DNA of 45,899 bases, from assembly GCA_031973395.1 (NCBI GenBank), contig DALYDD010000008.1, positions 1 to 45,899 on the forward strand. Reading direction: 5' to 3'. The first letter of the stretch is position 1. The number at the start of each line of letters is the position of its first letter. Of the stretch, positions 23,718 through 33,100 are shown piece after piece. Source of the stretch: DALYDD01 sp031973395. GTDB lineage: Bacteria; Patescibacteriota; Minisyncoccia; Phycocordibacterales; CAIZLB01. The translations under genes and the position numbers were made by a program. Below the pieces are notes generated by a model. It worked only from the letters and a program-made list of their open reading frames with translations, was not told the origin of the DNA and searched no databases.

Positions 23718-25103
23718 TTAATTCTGAACCGTTACTGTGGTTTGAACCTCTGCAGTTTTTCCTACCCTATCTTGGACTTTAAATTGGAAACGGTATTCCC
23801 CTGCTTCACTAAATGATTTGCTATATACACTCGAGTCCGTACCTGAAACACCTACTGTCATGGCGCCGCCAACTTTTGTCCAAGATGTAGAATATGTAAG
23901 CATTTCGCCCTCTGGATCATAGGCGCTAATATTCCAATTCCCTGTCTCTCCCACCCTTAAAGTTGTCGGACCTGTAAAACCATTGATGACCGGCGACCTA
24001 TTGGCCTCATACACCAAATCTACTAGATTGAAGACGTTGCTCTCATCACAATTAGATGTTGATCCAGCTTCACAAACTCGCAATTTGTATGAACCTCGTG
24101 GAATCGGTTTATTATCCATATCTGTCCCCACTATCCATGGATATGCGTAATTCCAGACGATATTTTTATCAAGAACATACTGGACATCAAGCATGATTGG
24201 ACAATATGCATTAGGTGGACAAACAAAAGTCGGATTATTTGTTTGCAAATATATATCCACGCGCGTATTCGGATTTACATTATTTGCAATACTCCATCGT
24301 AGCGTTTCGACTGAATTAATCTTCCAACTCTCTCCACCATTTGGAGAAGTTACTGTAATTCTCGGTGCATTAGGATTCACTACAGTAATCTGCATACTCT
24401 TTCTCGCATAGACAAAAGTATTATCTCCATCATAAACAAAGAAAGTCAGAGTATACGTACCCGCATCTGTGTATGTATGCGTGAAGCTACTTGTTTGTTG
24501 TTTCAAAACTGGAGGCTGGGTGCTTTGGCTGGCAGTTTGCGGACTGGTATACATAGGCCTATCTCCCCAATCCACCGAATACATTAATTGTGACTGGCCT
24601 TGGTTTCTGACACTTACTGTCCATGTTCCCTGCTGATTTACATTTATTTGAGATGGGCCCGTAATATCGAGAACTGTCAGTTCATCAGTTGGACAACCTT
24701 TGGCTTTATGGAGCTGGGCACGGGTTAGTGGGCCGACGAAACCAGTAGCTGGAATATTATTGAGCTTTTGATATTTTTTGACAGCCGCGAGAGTCTGTCC
24801 GCCGAAATATCCTGTGGCTTCAGCTTTGAGGAATCCTTCTGATTTCAAAAATGTTTGTAATTGAGTGACGTCTCCGATCGCGCCGATATTGTTTTTTACA
24901 TCACGCAATCCAAATCGCAAATCGTTTTCAAATCTGAACCAACACATGGGACGAGGTGCAATGAGGCCCCCTGTCACGGAAGTGTTTTGAGGAGAAGTCG
25001 TAGCTGACTGCGCACCAGCAACTGCAGGGAAAGCACAGAGTACAATTATTAAAAATACCGCATATTTGATAAAGCTTGTTTTTTTGATGGGCGTTTTGTT
25101 CAT
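23718..25103 (-). CDS. Secreted protein with peptidoglycan-binding and PKD domains
   Basis: 461 residues. Signal peptide about 1-31 (FIKYAVFLIIVLCAFPAVAGAQS). Residues about 75-135 are a PG_binding_1-type domain (TQLQTFLKSEGFLKAEATGY, TLAAVKKYQKLNNIPATG). Next comes a PKD-like domain (YSVDWGD, FTHTYTDAGTYTLTFF), then an Ig-like domain opening with SPNGGESWKINS, and a last PKD-like domain ending near the C-terminus. It has no catalytic site and is probably a wall-attached surface or adhesion protein. It ends 19 bases before purN. Confidence 0.85.
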   Translation of the reverse strand: MNKTPIKKTSFIKYAVFLIIVLCAFPAVAGAQSATTSPQNTSVTGGLIAPRPMCWFRFENDLRFGLRDVKNNIGAIGDVTQLQTFLKSEGFLKAEATGYFGGQTLAAVKKYQKLNNIPATGFVGPLTRAQLHKAKGCPTDELTVLDITGPSQINVNQQGTWTVSVRNQGQSQLMYSVDWGDRPMYTSPQTASQSTQPPVLKQQTSSFTHTYTDAGTYTLTFFVYDGDNTFVYARKSMQITVVNPNAPRITVTSPNGGESWKINSVETLRWSIANNVNPNTRVDIYLQTNNPTFVCPPNAYCPIMLDVQYVLDKNIVWNYAYPWIVGTDMDNKPIPRGSYKLRVCEAGSTSNCDESNVFNLVDLVYEANRSPVINGFTGPTTLRVGETGNWNISAYDPEGEMLTYSTSWTKVGGAMTVGVSGTDSSVYSKSFSEAGEYRFQFKVQDRVGKTAEVQTTVTVQN

Positions 25104-25157
25104 AGAATAATCTTAGCACGCGTAGCCAGTGCCACAACACCGGAATGGGTAGACGTG

Positions 25158-25181
25158 GAAAACCCGCCGAAGCGAATTTTC
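25158..25181 (-). terminator. Hairpin after the HIT gene, possible terminator
   Basis: On the minus strand GAAAATTCGC pairs with GCGGGTTTTC (two G-U pairs) across a stable C(TTCG)G tetraloop. The T-run is inside the stem and short, so termination strength is uncertain. Confidence 0.4.
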
Positions 25182-25189
25182 CTGATTCG

Positions 25190-25639
25190 TCAGCGGATTT
25201 GTTCTATGATTGTGCACCTAATTTTCTGAAGCATTTCTTCATCGACTTTAAAGTCGTAATTGTATGGCGCATAGTTTTTGCCCCAACACTCATCGCGGAA
25301 TTCTTCGCCCTCAAAGACACGCTTGGTTTCGTATCGAGGAATGATATGTATATGACACTGGGCGTTCAGATTGCCAAGCGATGCTTCATTGAAGAGGTCT
25401 GGCCGCCAGAGCGCACTGAGCGCCTTTTCTGTTTCGCATAAAACTAGTTGGAGTTCTTGCCATTCCTCAAGAGTTGCGTTCCGAAGACCGACGAAGCCTT
25501 CGCGTTTTGACCAAATATACACTCTTCCGAGAAAATATTGGCTTTCATGCAGATAGACGGCCCAGTGGACATAGTCTTTGATTTTGTATTGCGCGTATTT
25601 GTCTGGATTATCGGTAAGTGCATCAGTGAGTGCGTTCAT
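25190..25639 (-). CDS. HIT-like protein with an altered histidine triad
   Basis: About 149 residues from the ATG at 25637-25639, four bases after the upstream stop. Length and the late motif NAQCHIHIIPRY place it with HIT-fold nucleotide hydrolases/transferases. The usual triad H-x-H-x-H is here Q-C-H-I-H, so the first histidine is replaced by glutamine, while the nucleophilic and third histidines are kept. The substrate is unknown. It follows the histidine phosphatase gene directly, and both are phosphate-handling enzymes in one operon. Confidence 0.7.
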   Translation of the reverse strand: MNALTDALTDNPDKYAQYKIKDYVHWAVYLHESQYFLGRVYIWSKREGFVGLRNATLEEWQELQLVLCETEKALSALWRPDLFNEASLGNLNAQCHIHIIPRYETKRVFEGEEFRDECWGKNYAPYNYDFKVDEEMLQKIRCTIIEQIR

Positions 25640-25643
25640 GTTC

Positions 25644-26444
25644 TTAATTATCGTATTGGATTGTCGTGAGTTCTGTATCGTAGGGCACAATATTTTCAGC
25701 GATTTGCACTAATACACCATCATCGGCGCGTTCAAAAATGGTAATGGAACCATTCTTGAAATACTGTGCTTCGTGCAAGAGTTGTGATTCCCTCCAAGTG
25801 CGATTCATCAGAATCCGGCAACAGAGATTAATCCAGGTGCAATGACCGACGACGATTACATTTTTGCCCGCACAACCTTCACGAAGATACGCCAGGAAGC
25901 CGTGAATGACATGCTCTATCTGCACACAACTTTGTCCCCCGAGGGGAATATTGTGGAACCAGCCATTTAATTCATAGGAGGTTATGTCGTGCGGATACGC
26001 CGCTTCAATATCTTCTTTTGAAATGATGCTGGCGAAGCCTCGAGAGATTTCATTCACTCGCGCATCGATGATGGGTACAATCTTTCGTCCACATTTTCGC
26101 TTGCCCTTGAACATATGTGCGAATGTTTGTTGGGCACGAACATATGTCGATGTGAAATATGCGTCGAAACTTGCGGCACCGAACCGATTGTGGATATAGG
26201 CTCCAGCCGCTTCAGCCTGAACTCTCCCTGTCGGAGTCAAGCTATAGTTATGTGAAGGCTTCATCATTACAGTCGCCATATGGTGACGACCATATTTATT
26301 ACCCTCAGATTCACCATGTCTCACGAAGACAATTCGAGCGGGCCAATTTAGGTTGAGACCCAAGACGCCGGCGGCAATCTTATACCCGTCAGTTTTTCTG
26401 GTTTTCTGATTCTTCTGATTTACGGTTTGTGTTTTTGCTTTCAT
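25644..26444 (-). CDS. Histidine phosphatase family protein (phosphoglycerate-mutase-like)
   Basis: 266 residues. The signature RHGESEGN (Arg42, His43, Gly44) with the nucleophilic histidine, and a second histidine in VVGHCTWINL, define the family. It has a basic N-terminal extension of about 35 residues (KTQTVNQKNQKTRKTDG) and a long middle section. It is probably a phosphatase acting on a small phosphate ester and not a glycolytic mutase, because the full mutase pattern is missing. First gene of a pair with the HIT-like gene, divergent from the TrmB-like regulator. Confidence 0.85.
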   Translation of the reverse strand: MKAKTQTVNQKNQKTRKTDGYKIAAGVLGLNLNWPARIVFVRHGESEGNKYGRHHMATVMMKPSHNYSLTPTGRVQAEAAGAYIHNRFGAASFDAYFTSTYVRAQQTFAHMFKGKRKCGRKIVPIIDARVNEISRGFASIISKEDIEAAYPHDITSYELNGWFHNIPLGGQSCVQIEHVIHGFLAYLREGCAGKNVIVVGHCTWINLCCRILMNRTWRESQLLHEAQYFKNGSITIFERADDGVLVQIAENIVPYDTELTTIQYDN

Positions 26445-26636
26445 TTCTTTGTTTTATTTAGGTTGGTTGTTTTGCCAGTTATCGTATTGTTTTTTGTACT
26501 GGTCTATTTCAAGTATAGGAATTTCTTTTTTCCATGTTTTTCCTGAGCATGAATGTGAAAGCTTTTTTGTGAGTTGTTTAAAGAGGGCTCAGTTAGGGCT
26601 TTTATTATGTAAAAAAGTGTAGTACCGTTAATACAA
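26445..26636. other. Divergent promoter region between the phosphatase and the TrmB-like gene
   Basis: 192 AT-rich bases containing CCAGT/ACTGG arms and several T-runs, but no pair of consensus promoter boxes I can place with confidence. It probably holds both promoters. Confidence 0.4.
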
Positions 26637-27383
26637 ATGGGGATGAGCAAAAAAAGTAAGGGTCCACTACAAGAACTTGGCCTGAGCCGTGGAGCAGAGG
26701 ATGTATATCTGGCATTAGCAAACTTTGGTGGCGGAGATATTTCTTTTATTGCGCGCCATGCAGATCAATCCCGGGCGGATACCTATAGATATATCAGCGA
26801 GCTACTCGAATGTGATTTGATCCGGATAGTTACTTATGGCAAACGAAAGCATTATGAGGCTGCAGCACCAGAAGCCATCTTTGCTCTTTTGAAAAACAAA
26901 GAGGATAGAATCATCGATCAAGTTGAGAACCTGGCGCATATTTTTGACCAACAAAAGCAAGGTTTTGCCACAGAAACTTTTGCTGGTAAAAAAGGTATCA
27001 GTACAGTCTATGAAATTTTGGTGAGAGACGCCGAGCCTCATGCACAATTACTACGTATCGAATCCCCAGAAGACCATACGATTTGTAAGAAGTATTATCC
27101 GAAAATATATTGGTATCGAGCAAGCTCCCGGCAAAAAGGCGACCTGGACAAATATGTAATCACCAATACACCCACTTCAAATACACGCCGGCGTGCAATC
27201 AACCGATCGACCAAAGCGGTTCCTGACAAACATGCGCCCTTTTCATTTAATTTCACCACTGTCATCATCGAAGATAAGGTTGCCTATATTGATTTTCAGT
27301 ATGAAAAAGCGTTCTTGATCAGAAACAAGCGATTTGCTGAGTATATGAAGACTATTTTCTGGATGCTCTACGAGCGATTATAG
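26637..27383 (+). CDS. TrmB-like transcriptional regulator
   Basis: 248 residues with an N-terminal winged helix-turn-helix: LQELGLSRGAEDVYLALANF, then ISFIARHADQSRADTYRYIS and CDLIRIVTYGKRKHYEAAAPE. A coiled linker follows (KNKEDRIIDQVENLAHIFDQ) and then a C-terminal sensor-like region (TFAGKKGISTVYEILVRDA, ending in EKAFLIRNKRFAEYMKTIFW). This layout matches TrmB-family regulators, common in archaea and CPR. The ligand is unknown. The ATG at 26643 is an equally possible start. It may control the divergent phosphatase operon. Confidence 0.8.
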   Translation: MGMSKKSKGPLQELGLSRGAEDVYLALANFGGGDISFIARHADQSRADTYRYISELLECDLIRIVTYGKRKHYEAAAPEAIFALLKNKEDRIIDQVENLAHIFDQQKQGFATETFAGKKGISTVYEILVRDAEPHAQLLRIESPEDHTICKKYYPKIYWYRASSRQKGDLDKYVITNTPTSNTRRRAINRSTKAVPDKHAPFSFNFTTVIIEDKVAYIDFQYEKAFLIRNKRFAEYMKTIFWMLYERL

Positions 27384-27487
27384 AGACCAATAGATATCCC
27401 CTTTTGCCACTAGGCGCTTAAAAACTAGGATATAATAGAGGTGTGAAAGGTCGGACGGATGATTATTAAAAATCACAAAAGAATAAT

Positions 27488-27724
27488 ATGCATAAACTTA
27501 CTTTTCTTCTTCTTGTCGTCGGAGGTCTTAACTGGCTTGCATTCGGTCTTACCGGTTGGGATGTTGGCCAGCTTTTCCCAGGAGACATGACAGGTGTTGT
27601 AGCGCGAGTGATCTATATCCTCGTTGGTCTTTCAGCACTTTACGAAATCTTCACTCACCGAAAGACTTGCAAACTCTGTACCGGATCTAGCGCAGGCTCG
27701 GCCCCTACTGCTCCAAGAATGTAA
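27488..27724 (+). CDS. DUF378-family small membrane protein
   Basis: 78 residues with two membrane helices: LTFLLLVVGGLNWLAFGLTG and GVVARVIYILVGLSALYEIF, with the conserved family pattern GGLNWLxxG. A Cys pair (CKLC) and a Ser/Ala/Pro tail follow. Function unknown; such proteins are frequent in Patescibacteria. A -10-like TATAAT lies about 50 bases upstream (27432-27437 region), and a strong terminator follows. Confidence 0.88.
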   Translation: MHKLTFLLLVVGGLNWLAFGLTGWDVGQLFPGDMTGVVARVIYILVGLSALYEIFTHRKTCKLCTGSSAGSAPTAPRM

Positions 27725-27746
27725 TTCGTTGGAAAATTTTCTAAAC

Positions 27747-27785
27747 AAAATATGCAGCCTCGAGAGAGTGCTGCATATTTTGTTT
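27747..27785 (+). terminator. Bidirectional-type terminator after DUF378
   Basis: AAAATATGCAGC (27747-27758) and GCTGCATATTTT (27770-27781) form a perfect 12-base stem followed by GTTT. The A-run on the left makes it usable also by the convergent VOC gene. Confidence 0.85.
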
Positions 27786-27809
27786 ACCGCCACATGTATT
27801 AGGTCAGAA

Positions 27810-28289
27810 TTATTCGCCGTCGTATGCCTTCTGCAGGTCTGCGATTACCAGCTTCTTCATTTGAAGCATGGCATGTATTACTCGCTGAGCCTTAACTCGA
27901 TCAGGCGATTTTTCAAGTTCAACCAACATCGATGGAACAACCTGCCAAGATAACCCGAACTTATCAGCCAACCAGCCGCATTGCTGTGCAGAGGGATCAC
28001 CGCCTTCTGATAATGCATTCCAATAATAATCAATCTCTTCCTGGGTTTCGCAATCAATAGTAAAAGATATTGCCGGTGTAAAATTGAAAACAGGACCTGC
28101 ATTCATGGCTGTAAATTTCAATCCTTCCAGCTCGAACGAGACGACTTGGATTGTTTGATTTTCATTCGGACCGGTATTTTCGATCACATCTGTGCCTAGC
28201 ATTTTCGAATTTTTAAAAATGGATGTGTAAAATCTTGCCGCCTCTTCCGCTCGATTATCGAACCAGAGAAATGGGGTTATTTTTTTATA
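27810..28289 (-). CDS. VOC/PhnB-like protein with no normal start codon at its true beginning
   Basis: From the first ATG (28202) the frame gives 130 residues, but homology begins earlier. The open frame upstream reads KKITPFLWFDNRAEEAARFY then TSIFKNSKMLGTDV, which is the standard N-terminus of PhnB/3-demethylubiquinone-methyltransferase-like VOC proteins. No ATG, GTG or TTG exists in frame between this and the stop just upstream. A run of seven A bases (28280-28286 on this strand) lies exactly at the expected start. The GNAT gene ends 14 bases before the extended frame. Either the start codon was lost, one base is missing in the A-run (a sequencing error or a real frameshift), or an unusual start is used. 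The rest of the domain is intact (SFTIDCETQEEIDYYWNALS). Confidence 0.7.
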   Translation of the reverse strand, partial: YKKITPFLWFDNRAEEAARFYTSIFKNSKMLGTDVIENTGPNENQTIQVVSFELEGLKFTAMNAGPVFNFTPAISFTIDCETQEEIDYYWNALSEGGDPSAQQCGWLADKFGLSWQVVPSMLVELEKSPDRVKAQRVIHAMLQMKKLVIADLQKAYDGE

Positions 28290-28302
28290 CTGAAATTAAA
28301 AC

Positions 28303-28845
28303 CTACTTTTTCCACTCGTCTGCCAGCAGACTATATACTTCGATATCCACGAAATGGTCATAGAGCCAATTGGCTTGCCTTGAGATGCCTTCGAATGTAA
28401 AACCGAGCTTCTTTGGCAAAGCAGCACTTCTATCATTTCCGATTGCACAGCCAATCTCGATGCGATTCAATTTCATAATATTAAAAAGATAGTCAATCAA
28501 AGCCTTGAGTGAATCGAGCATAATTCCCTGCCCTTGAAATTCTTCGGCGAGCCAATACATGAGTGAGGTTTTCCTATTTGCCCGGTCTAATGGATGCAAT
28601 GCGATTCCTCCAACGAGCTGGTTATCTTGCCAAATTAATAGATCGAAACCCTCTTGTTCTGCGGCTCGCTTTTCACTATCGATTATGTACTTTTCGGTAT
28701 CAGTGACAGATTTGTCATCATCAAGCCAACCGAGCCAAGTGCGTAAATGCGCGTTATTTTTTTGAGCAAGATTGAAGAGCGCTTCAGCATCTTCTTTTTT
28801 AAGAATTCTGAGTTCTAGATTTTCTCTGACGGGTATAGTGTTCAT
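28303..28845 (-). CDS. RimJ/RimL-like GNAT N-acetyltransferase
   Basis: 180 residues from the ATG at 28843-28845. Typical of acetyltransferases acting on ribosomal proteins or small amines: LELRILKKEDAEALFNLAQK, NQLVGGIALHPLD, YWLAEEFQGQGIML (acetyl-CoA loop), LNRIEIGCAIGNDRSAALPKKLGF. The start is supported by a TATACT box six bases upstream, giving a leaderless mRNA; the longer frame (from 28896) would start inside the promoter. It lies just upstream of the VOC gene, with 13 bases between its stop and the first possible VOC codon. Confidence 0.9.
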   Translation of the reverse strand: MNTIPVRENLELRILKKEDAEALFNLAQKNNAHLRTWLGWLDDDKSVTDTEKYIIDSEKRAAEQEGFDLLIWQDNQLVGGIALHPLDRANRKTSLMYWLAEEFQGQGIMLDSLKALIDYLFNIMKLNRIEIGCAIGNDRSAALPKKLGFTFEGISRQANWLYDHFVDIEVYSLLADEWKK

Positions 28846-28851
28846 GAGTAA

Positions 28852-28881
28852 AGTATAGCAGAGAGGGGGTGCACCCCTCTC
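28852..28881 (-). promoter_or_regulatory. Leaderless promoter with an upstream palindrome
   Basis: TATACT (28857-28852) with six bases to the ATG. Just upstream GAGAGGGG (28861-28868) and CCCCTCTC (28874-28881) form a palindrome where the -35 would be, which suggests control by a DNA-binding protein. Confidence 0.45.
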
Positions 28882-28923
28882 GGGGCAAACTATCACCCAA
28901 GGTTGTGGAAATGTTCGAAGGTA

Positions 28924-28952
28924 TTGACATATATATGATTAGGTGTTATACT
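28924..28952 (+). promoter_or_regulatory. Consensus promoter of the lipoprotein gene
   Basis: Perfect TTGACA (28924-28929), exactly 17 bases, then TATACT (28947-28952). The leader of about 50 bases is CA-rich with no Shine-Dalgarno sequence. Confidence 0.8.
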
Positions 28953-29010
28953 CTTCATCGACCCAAAAGGTCCATTCAGACAAACAGAACAACACAAAAC
29001 CATCAGTACA

Positions 29011-29637
29011 ATGAAAACCAAAACCATGCGCTTTATTGCGCTTTCCGTACTCGTCGTCGGCAGCCTCAGCAATGTGGCCTGCAAGACTACCTTCGCCGGC
29101 AGTGCCGCCAAGACAGTCCCGACGTCGCCGATCGTCCAGAAAGGCCTGCCTGCCTCGCCCATGCTCCTGACAACCACCCCGGTCCCAGGGCAGGCTCCGG
29201 TCTACCTCAAAAAGCTCCCCGAGGCCGCGACCACCACCTTCACCCCGCAACCCCCCAACCGGACCCCGGACGAAAAGGTGTCAACCCGAACCCTCGCCGA
29301 TGGGCGCACCATCAAGCTCCCGGATATCATGAAGGACCGGGAGAAGGGCTACGTCCGCGTCAAATGTGCTGGCAAAACCTACACGTACAATGTCAATCAG
29401 GCGGAGTACGACAGCGGTGGCACCTTCTGGGGCGGTGCCCTCCTGGCCATCAACCCTCAAAACGTTGATAATGAAGTGCCCGACGAGGCCTTCATCTTGG
29501 CCCAGATGGCCCTTAATGCCAAAAACGCCAAGCGGGACTTCGTCCCGCGGCCGCGGTACAAACAGATCGCGCCGGGCGTTTGGATGGATATGGTCAGTAT
29601 GCACGAAGTGATGGCTACGTGGGTGCCTAAAGGCTAA
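29011..29637 (+). CDS. GC-rich orphan exported protein, possible lipoprotein
   Basis: 208 residues. Basic start and hydrophobic segment (MRFIALSVLVVGSLSNVAC) give a signal peptide; Cys24 in SNVAC could be lipidated, though Asn at -3 is unusual for a lipobox. The middle is rich in Pro, Thr and Ala; the C-terminal part looks folded (GYVRVKCAGKTYTYNVNQAE, then DEAFILAQMALNAKNA). No family recognised. Base composition is strikingly GC-rich against AT-rich neighbours, with C-ended codons preferred, which suggests transfer or selection for high expression. Consensus promoter and a strong terminator make it a self-contained unit. Confidence 0.75.
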   Translation: MKTKTMRFIALSVLVVGSLSNVACKTTFAGSAAKTVPTSPIVQKGLPASPMLLTTTPVPGQAPVYLKKLPEAATTTFTPQPPNRTPDEKVSTRTLADGRTIKLPDIMKDREKGYVRVKCAGKTYTYNVNQAEYDSGGTFWGGALLAINPQNVDNEVPDEAFILAQMALNAKNAKRDFVPRPRYKQIAPGVWMDMVSMHEVMATWVPKG

Positions 29638-29679
29638 CCCCGTTGCCAATCCACAATAGTACCTACGTTCGAAAAATCC

Positions 29680-29722
29680 GTTGCCGTGTCCCACTTCAGG
29701 GGCACGGCGACTTTTCGTTTTT
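29680..29722 (+). terminator. Strong terminator of the lipoprotein gene
   Basis: GTTGCCGTGTCCC (29680-29692) and GGGGCACGGCGAC (29699-29711) pair over 13 bases with two wobbles, six-base loop, then TTTTCGTTTTT. Confidence 0.9.
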
Positions 29723-29762
29723 GGAGTTATAAAGTGAAAAGCAATCGAGGTGATCAAGGCGA

Positions 29763-30080
29763 TCATACCTCAAGCAATACGATACCAACCAACCCAAATA
29801 TCACACCGATAATATTTACTGCCGTTAATTCCTCTTTATATAGAAATACACCAACAAGTACACCCACCACCAAGGTAAGGACTGCGAAAATCACTACGGC
29901 TTTTGATAGATTTTGATATTTTAGAGAAAAAGCCCAAAACATCGTGGCGGCCATATAAAATACGATTCCCAAAACCAGCAAATACCATTGATGCTTAAGC
30001 GTCCATTCTTTAAACAATATATCCCCCAACACTTCGAGTGCAGCAACAAGGAGAACGAGTGAGATAAAAAATGTTTTCAT
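29763..30080 (-). CDS. Small multidrug-resistance-like (EmrE/DMT) transporter
   Basis: 105 residues from the ATG at 30078-30080, the size of SMR transporters, with four hydrophobic helices. The first helix has the key acidic residue in LVAALEVLGDILFKEW (compare the E14 region of EmrE); the last carries NIIGVIFGLVGIVLLEV. SMR proteins work as dimers exchanging protons for cations or guanidinium. An EamA-type half transporter is the alternative. It sits 32 bases downstream of the giant surface gene and may share its transcript. Confidence 0.75.
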   Translation of the reverse strand: MKTFFISLVLLVAALEVLGDILFKEWTLKHQWYLLVLGIVFYMAATMFWAFSLKYQNLSKAVVIFAVLTLVVGVLVGVFLYKEELTAVNIIGVIFGLVGIVLLEV

Positions 30081-30112
30081 GTGTATCCTAATGAACCAAC
30101 AGAACCAAACCA

Positions 30113-33100
30113 CTATCGCTGACACATGAGACTATTTGCCTTGTTGCGTGTTGCAGCATACCAGTTCCCTGTCGCTACATTGAGGCCCGCTGGCAACAAT
30201 ATTTCACTTTTATATGCTTCCTGGAAATTCATCACGGCCCGCTTTGTCGCAGGACCAAAATATCCATTTGCAGCAGCCATCATAAACCCTTTCTCAAAAA
30301 GCCATTGTTGAACCCTCTCTACTTCTCGGCCCCGGTCTCCAAACTTGAGGTTCATAGCAAAAATTGGACATGTATCAGGTTGATTGTTTTCCGCCGTATT
30401 AGGAACTGCAGACAAAGCGGGATTAGAGACGATTATATTATTACTTTCAATCCGCGCATCGATCGAACAACCTGACAACTCATTAGCAACAAACCTGGTC
30501 ATGGCGTACCAATTCCCTGTCGGGTTACTATATCCGCCCGGAGTCAGAATTCGAGTTTTGTATTTTACCTGAAAAGCCTTCACTGCACTTTCGGTAACAG
30601 GGCCATAATATTCAGTGATCGACGAATGAGCAAAAAGACCTTGTCCCTTTAGGAAAAGTTGAATGCGCTTCACCTCTGGTCCGGATTGTCCAATGTGGAA
30701 ATTTTGGGTAAATATAGGACAAGCAGGATTATTATTTTGCGGATTAATATTTGTATTTGGCACAATAATATTTGGAACCTGAACAGAGACAGATTTCTGG
30801 ACGATCTGCCCTGGAATAATTGCGGACGCCACAGCTGCTGATGCTGCCGCAGCCCGGGTCACAGTAATCGTCGCGGTTGCCGTACCCGCACTTTGATTTG
30901 CCATGCTATCAAGGTATTTAAATGTAAACACTCTTGCCCCATCTGTTGTAGCGCTTGCTTGTGTATTCTTATATGAAATAGCTTCAATGATTGCCTCGAT
31001 CTCACTTCCTGTGAATACCCCGCCACTATTTTTTGTAATCAAAAGTATATTAGAAGAATTCGTATAAGTATAATTAATACCCGATACCCCACCCGCGGTA
31101 ATATTTGACCGGGTGAAATCGGTATTCAAACTTTCTACGGTTGAGCCATCAATAATTATTTTTTCTGCAGATCCATCCGCTAGGCCGCTTATAGTAAGCT
31201 TGATAGTATCGATATCAGCATCTGTCGGAGCCAGAACATCTGTAGAAAGCGAAACATTTACATCATTTGCAACTGTTGCAGTTGAATTGACAGCACCCAC
31301 CCCCGCATTGGTGGCATTCAAATCAGGCGTTGACGGCGGTGTAGCAGCGATCCAATAATCGAGCATATTGGCTTCGAGGGCAACCTGTGAACTTGTTTTA
31401 TCAGCATCATAAAATACTGCTTCCTGGATCGTACCAATCAATCCAAAAGTTGTAGTTCCGAATAATTGCCCAAGCCTTAGATTAGATGCAGTACTCGCTG
31501 TGAGTGTAATCGCATTCGTATCTATCTCAGATTGATCCACCCTCAATCGATGGGTGTTTCCGATGAGTTGATTATAAATATTGACCGTGGTATCCGCAAA
31601 AGTCGATGATGCTGTAGGGTCAACACCTCCACCAGAAATTGCGGCATTTCCGGTCAATCCTCCCGAACCAAAGAATAGATTACCCCATGAATTAGTCGCT
31701 GTTGTACTGGTACTAATATCAAATATCGCCTGCGAAGTATCAGCTAGGCTATCAAAATTAGAGACAATGAATTGTTGTCCGATAGTACCAAACACATCAG
31801 CAATAGATGTTTTTTGCAAATGGGTAGTGCCATCAAAAAATACTGCCGGCAATGAATTCCTCGTAACGGTGCTTCCTCCCGTTACAATTTTTGGTTGGAG
31901 GGAATTTGTTGTTTGAGTTAAATCGTTTGCATTTCCGCTCTGGTCATACCATTTAGTCACATAACCCGTACCTCTTGTATAGTAGGTAATGGTTAATTGT
32001 GGTCGAGCTGTTCCGGTGACACCTTCAGATGTTGTGAGCTGCTGACCATCATCGGGATGGGTACCAATAATCCATAGGCCATTGTTATTGCTCGGATTAT
32101 CAACCCAATCTTGTACTACAGCCGGATCGAGATCGAGTGTAATGGCGCCTGTATATGTATCGAAACCAGACCATCTCGCGACTTTTTGTGAACTGGCATC
32201 AATATCGTTTAAATTCATCCCCCCGAGATTCGTCCATGTGACAGTGTTCTCGTTCCATGTTTTTCCAATAATTTTATGTACATCAAATCCCTGACCCTCC
32301 GTGTTAACATCAAAGGCCATGGTTGCGGTAAGAATACGTGCACCCGCCGGTACCAAAGCGTCCAGACCTGTCCACTTAAGCATTGAGAAGCGCTCATCTG
32401 ATACATTTTTGTCCGAGATCATCGATGTCGCTGCTCCGTAATTTGTACCTTCATTTGCACCTTGGTTAACATAGGTATCTTGAGTGCCTGCATATGAATT
32501 TAAGCCCTCCCGAACGACGACGCTAGTAGTTGCATATGTCGGGACTTTTCTAAAATAAAAGAAGGGGAAAGTGGTGGAAGCTGATCCGGTACCTTGTTCT
32601 GAGATGGTGTAATAACCGCTATCAGTTTTATCAAAAGCAACAGATTCTCCCTGTGGTTCAGCTGACGGGTGCGCACCGAGCCCTACATAAGGCACTTCTA
32701 CTGGCGCCGTCGCGAGCAAAGTTGCAATCGACGTACTGGTGCTTGTCCGTGTAAACTGATATATCTTTTTATACGTTTTTATAAGTACATGCAAACCATC
32801 CTGACTAATCGCGGCAGCAACTGCATTTGCAGGGCTAATAATTCCACCTGTTTCTTCTGCCACATTAGCGTGCACCTCACCCTCATACGTCATCGTCTGA
32901 GTCCCTGTGTAAGATGATTGTAAAGGAAGGCTGAAAATTTTATTGACAGTTTCTCGCTTGGAAATGATATAAATCTTATTGTCTCCCACAGCATCAATAA
33001 ACATGGCCTCTGCGTCTCCTAGATTTGATCCGTCTTCCCAAAGTGGTGTTGCGGGATATTGAAAATTGATCTGCTCCCAGCTACCATCATTTGGAATGGT

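Noticed and set aside
25134..25160. CACCGGAATGGGTAGACG resembles the D-arm of a tRNA-Leu.
   Set aside because: No anticodon arm, T-arm or acceptor stem can be built downstream; the following bases form the HIT-gene hairpin.
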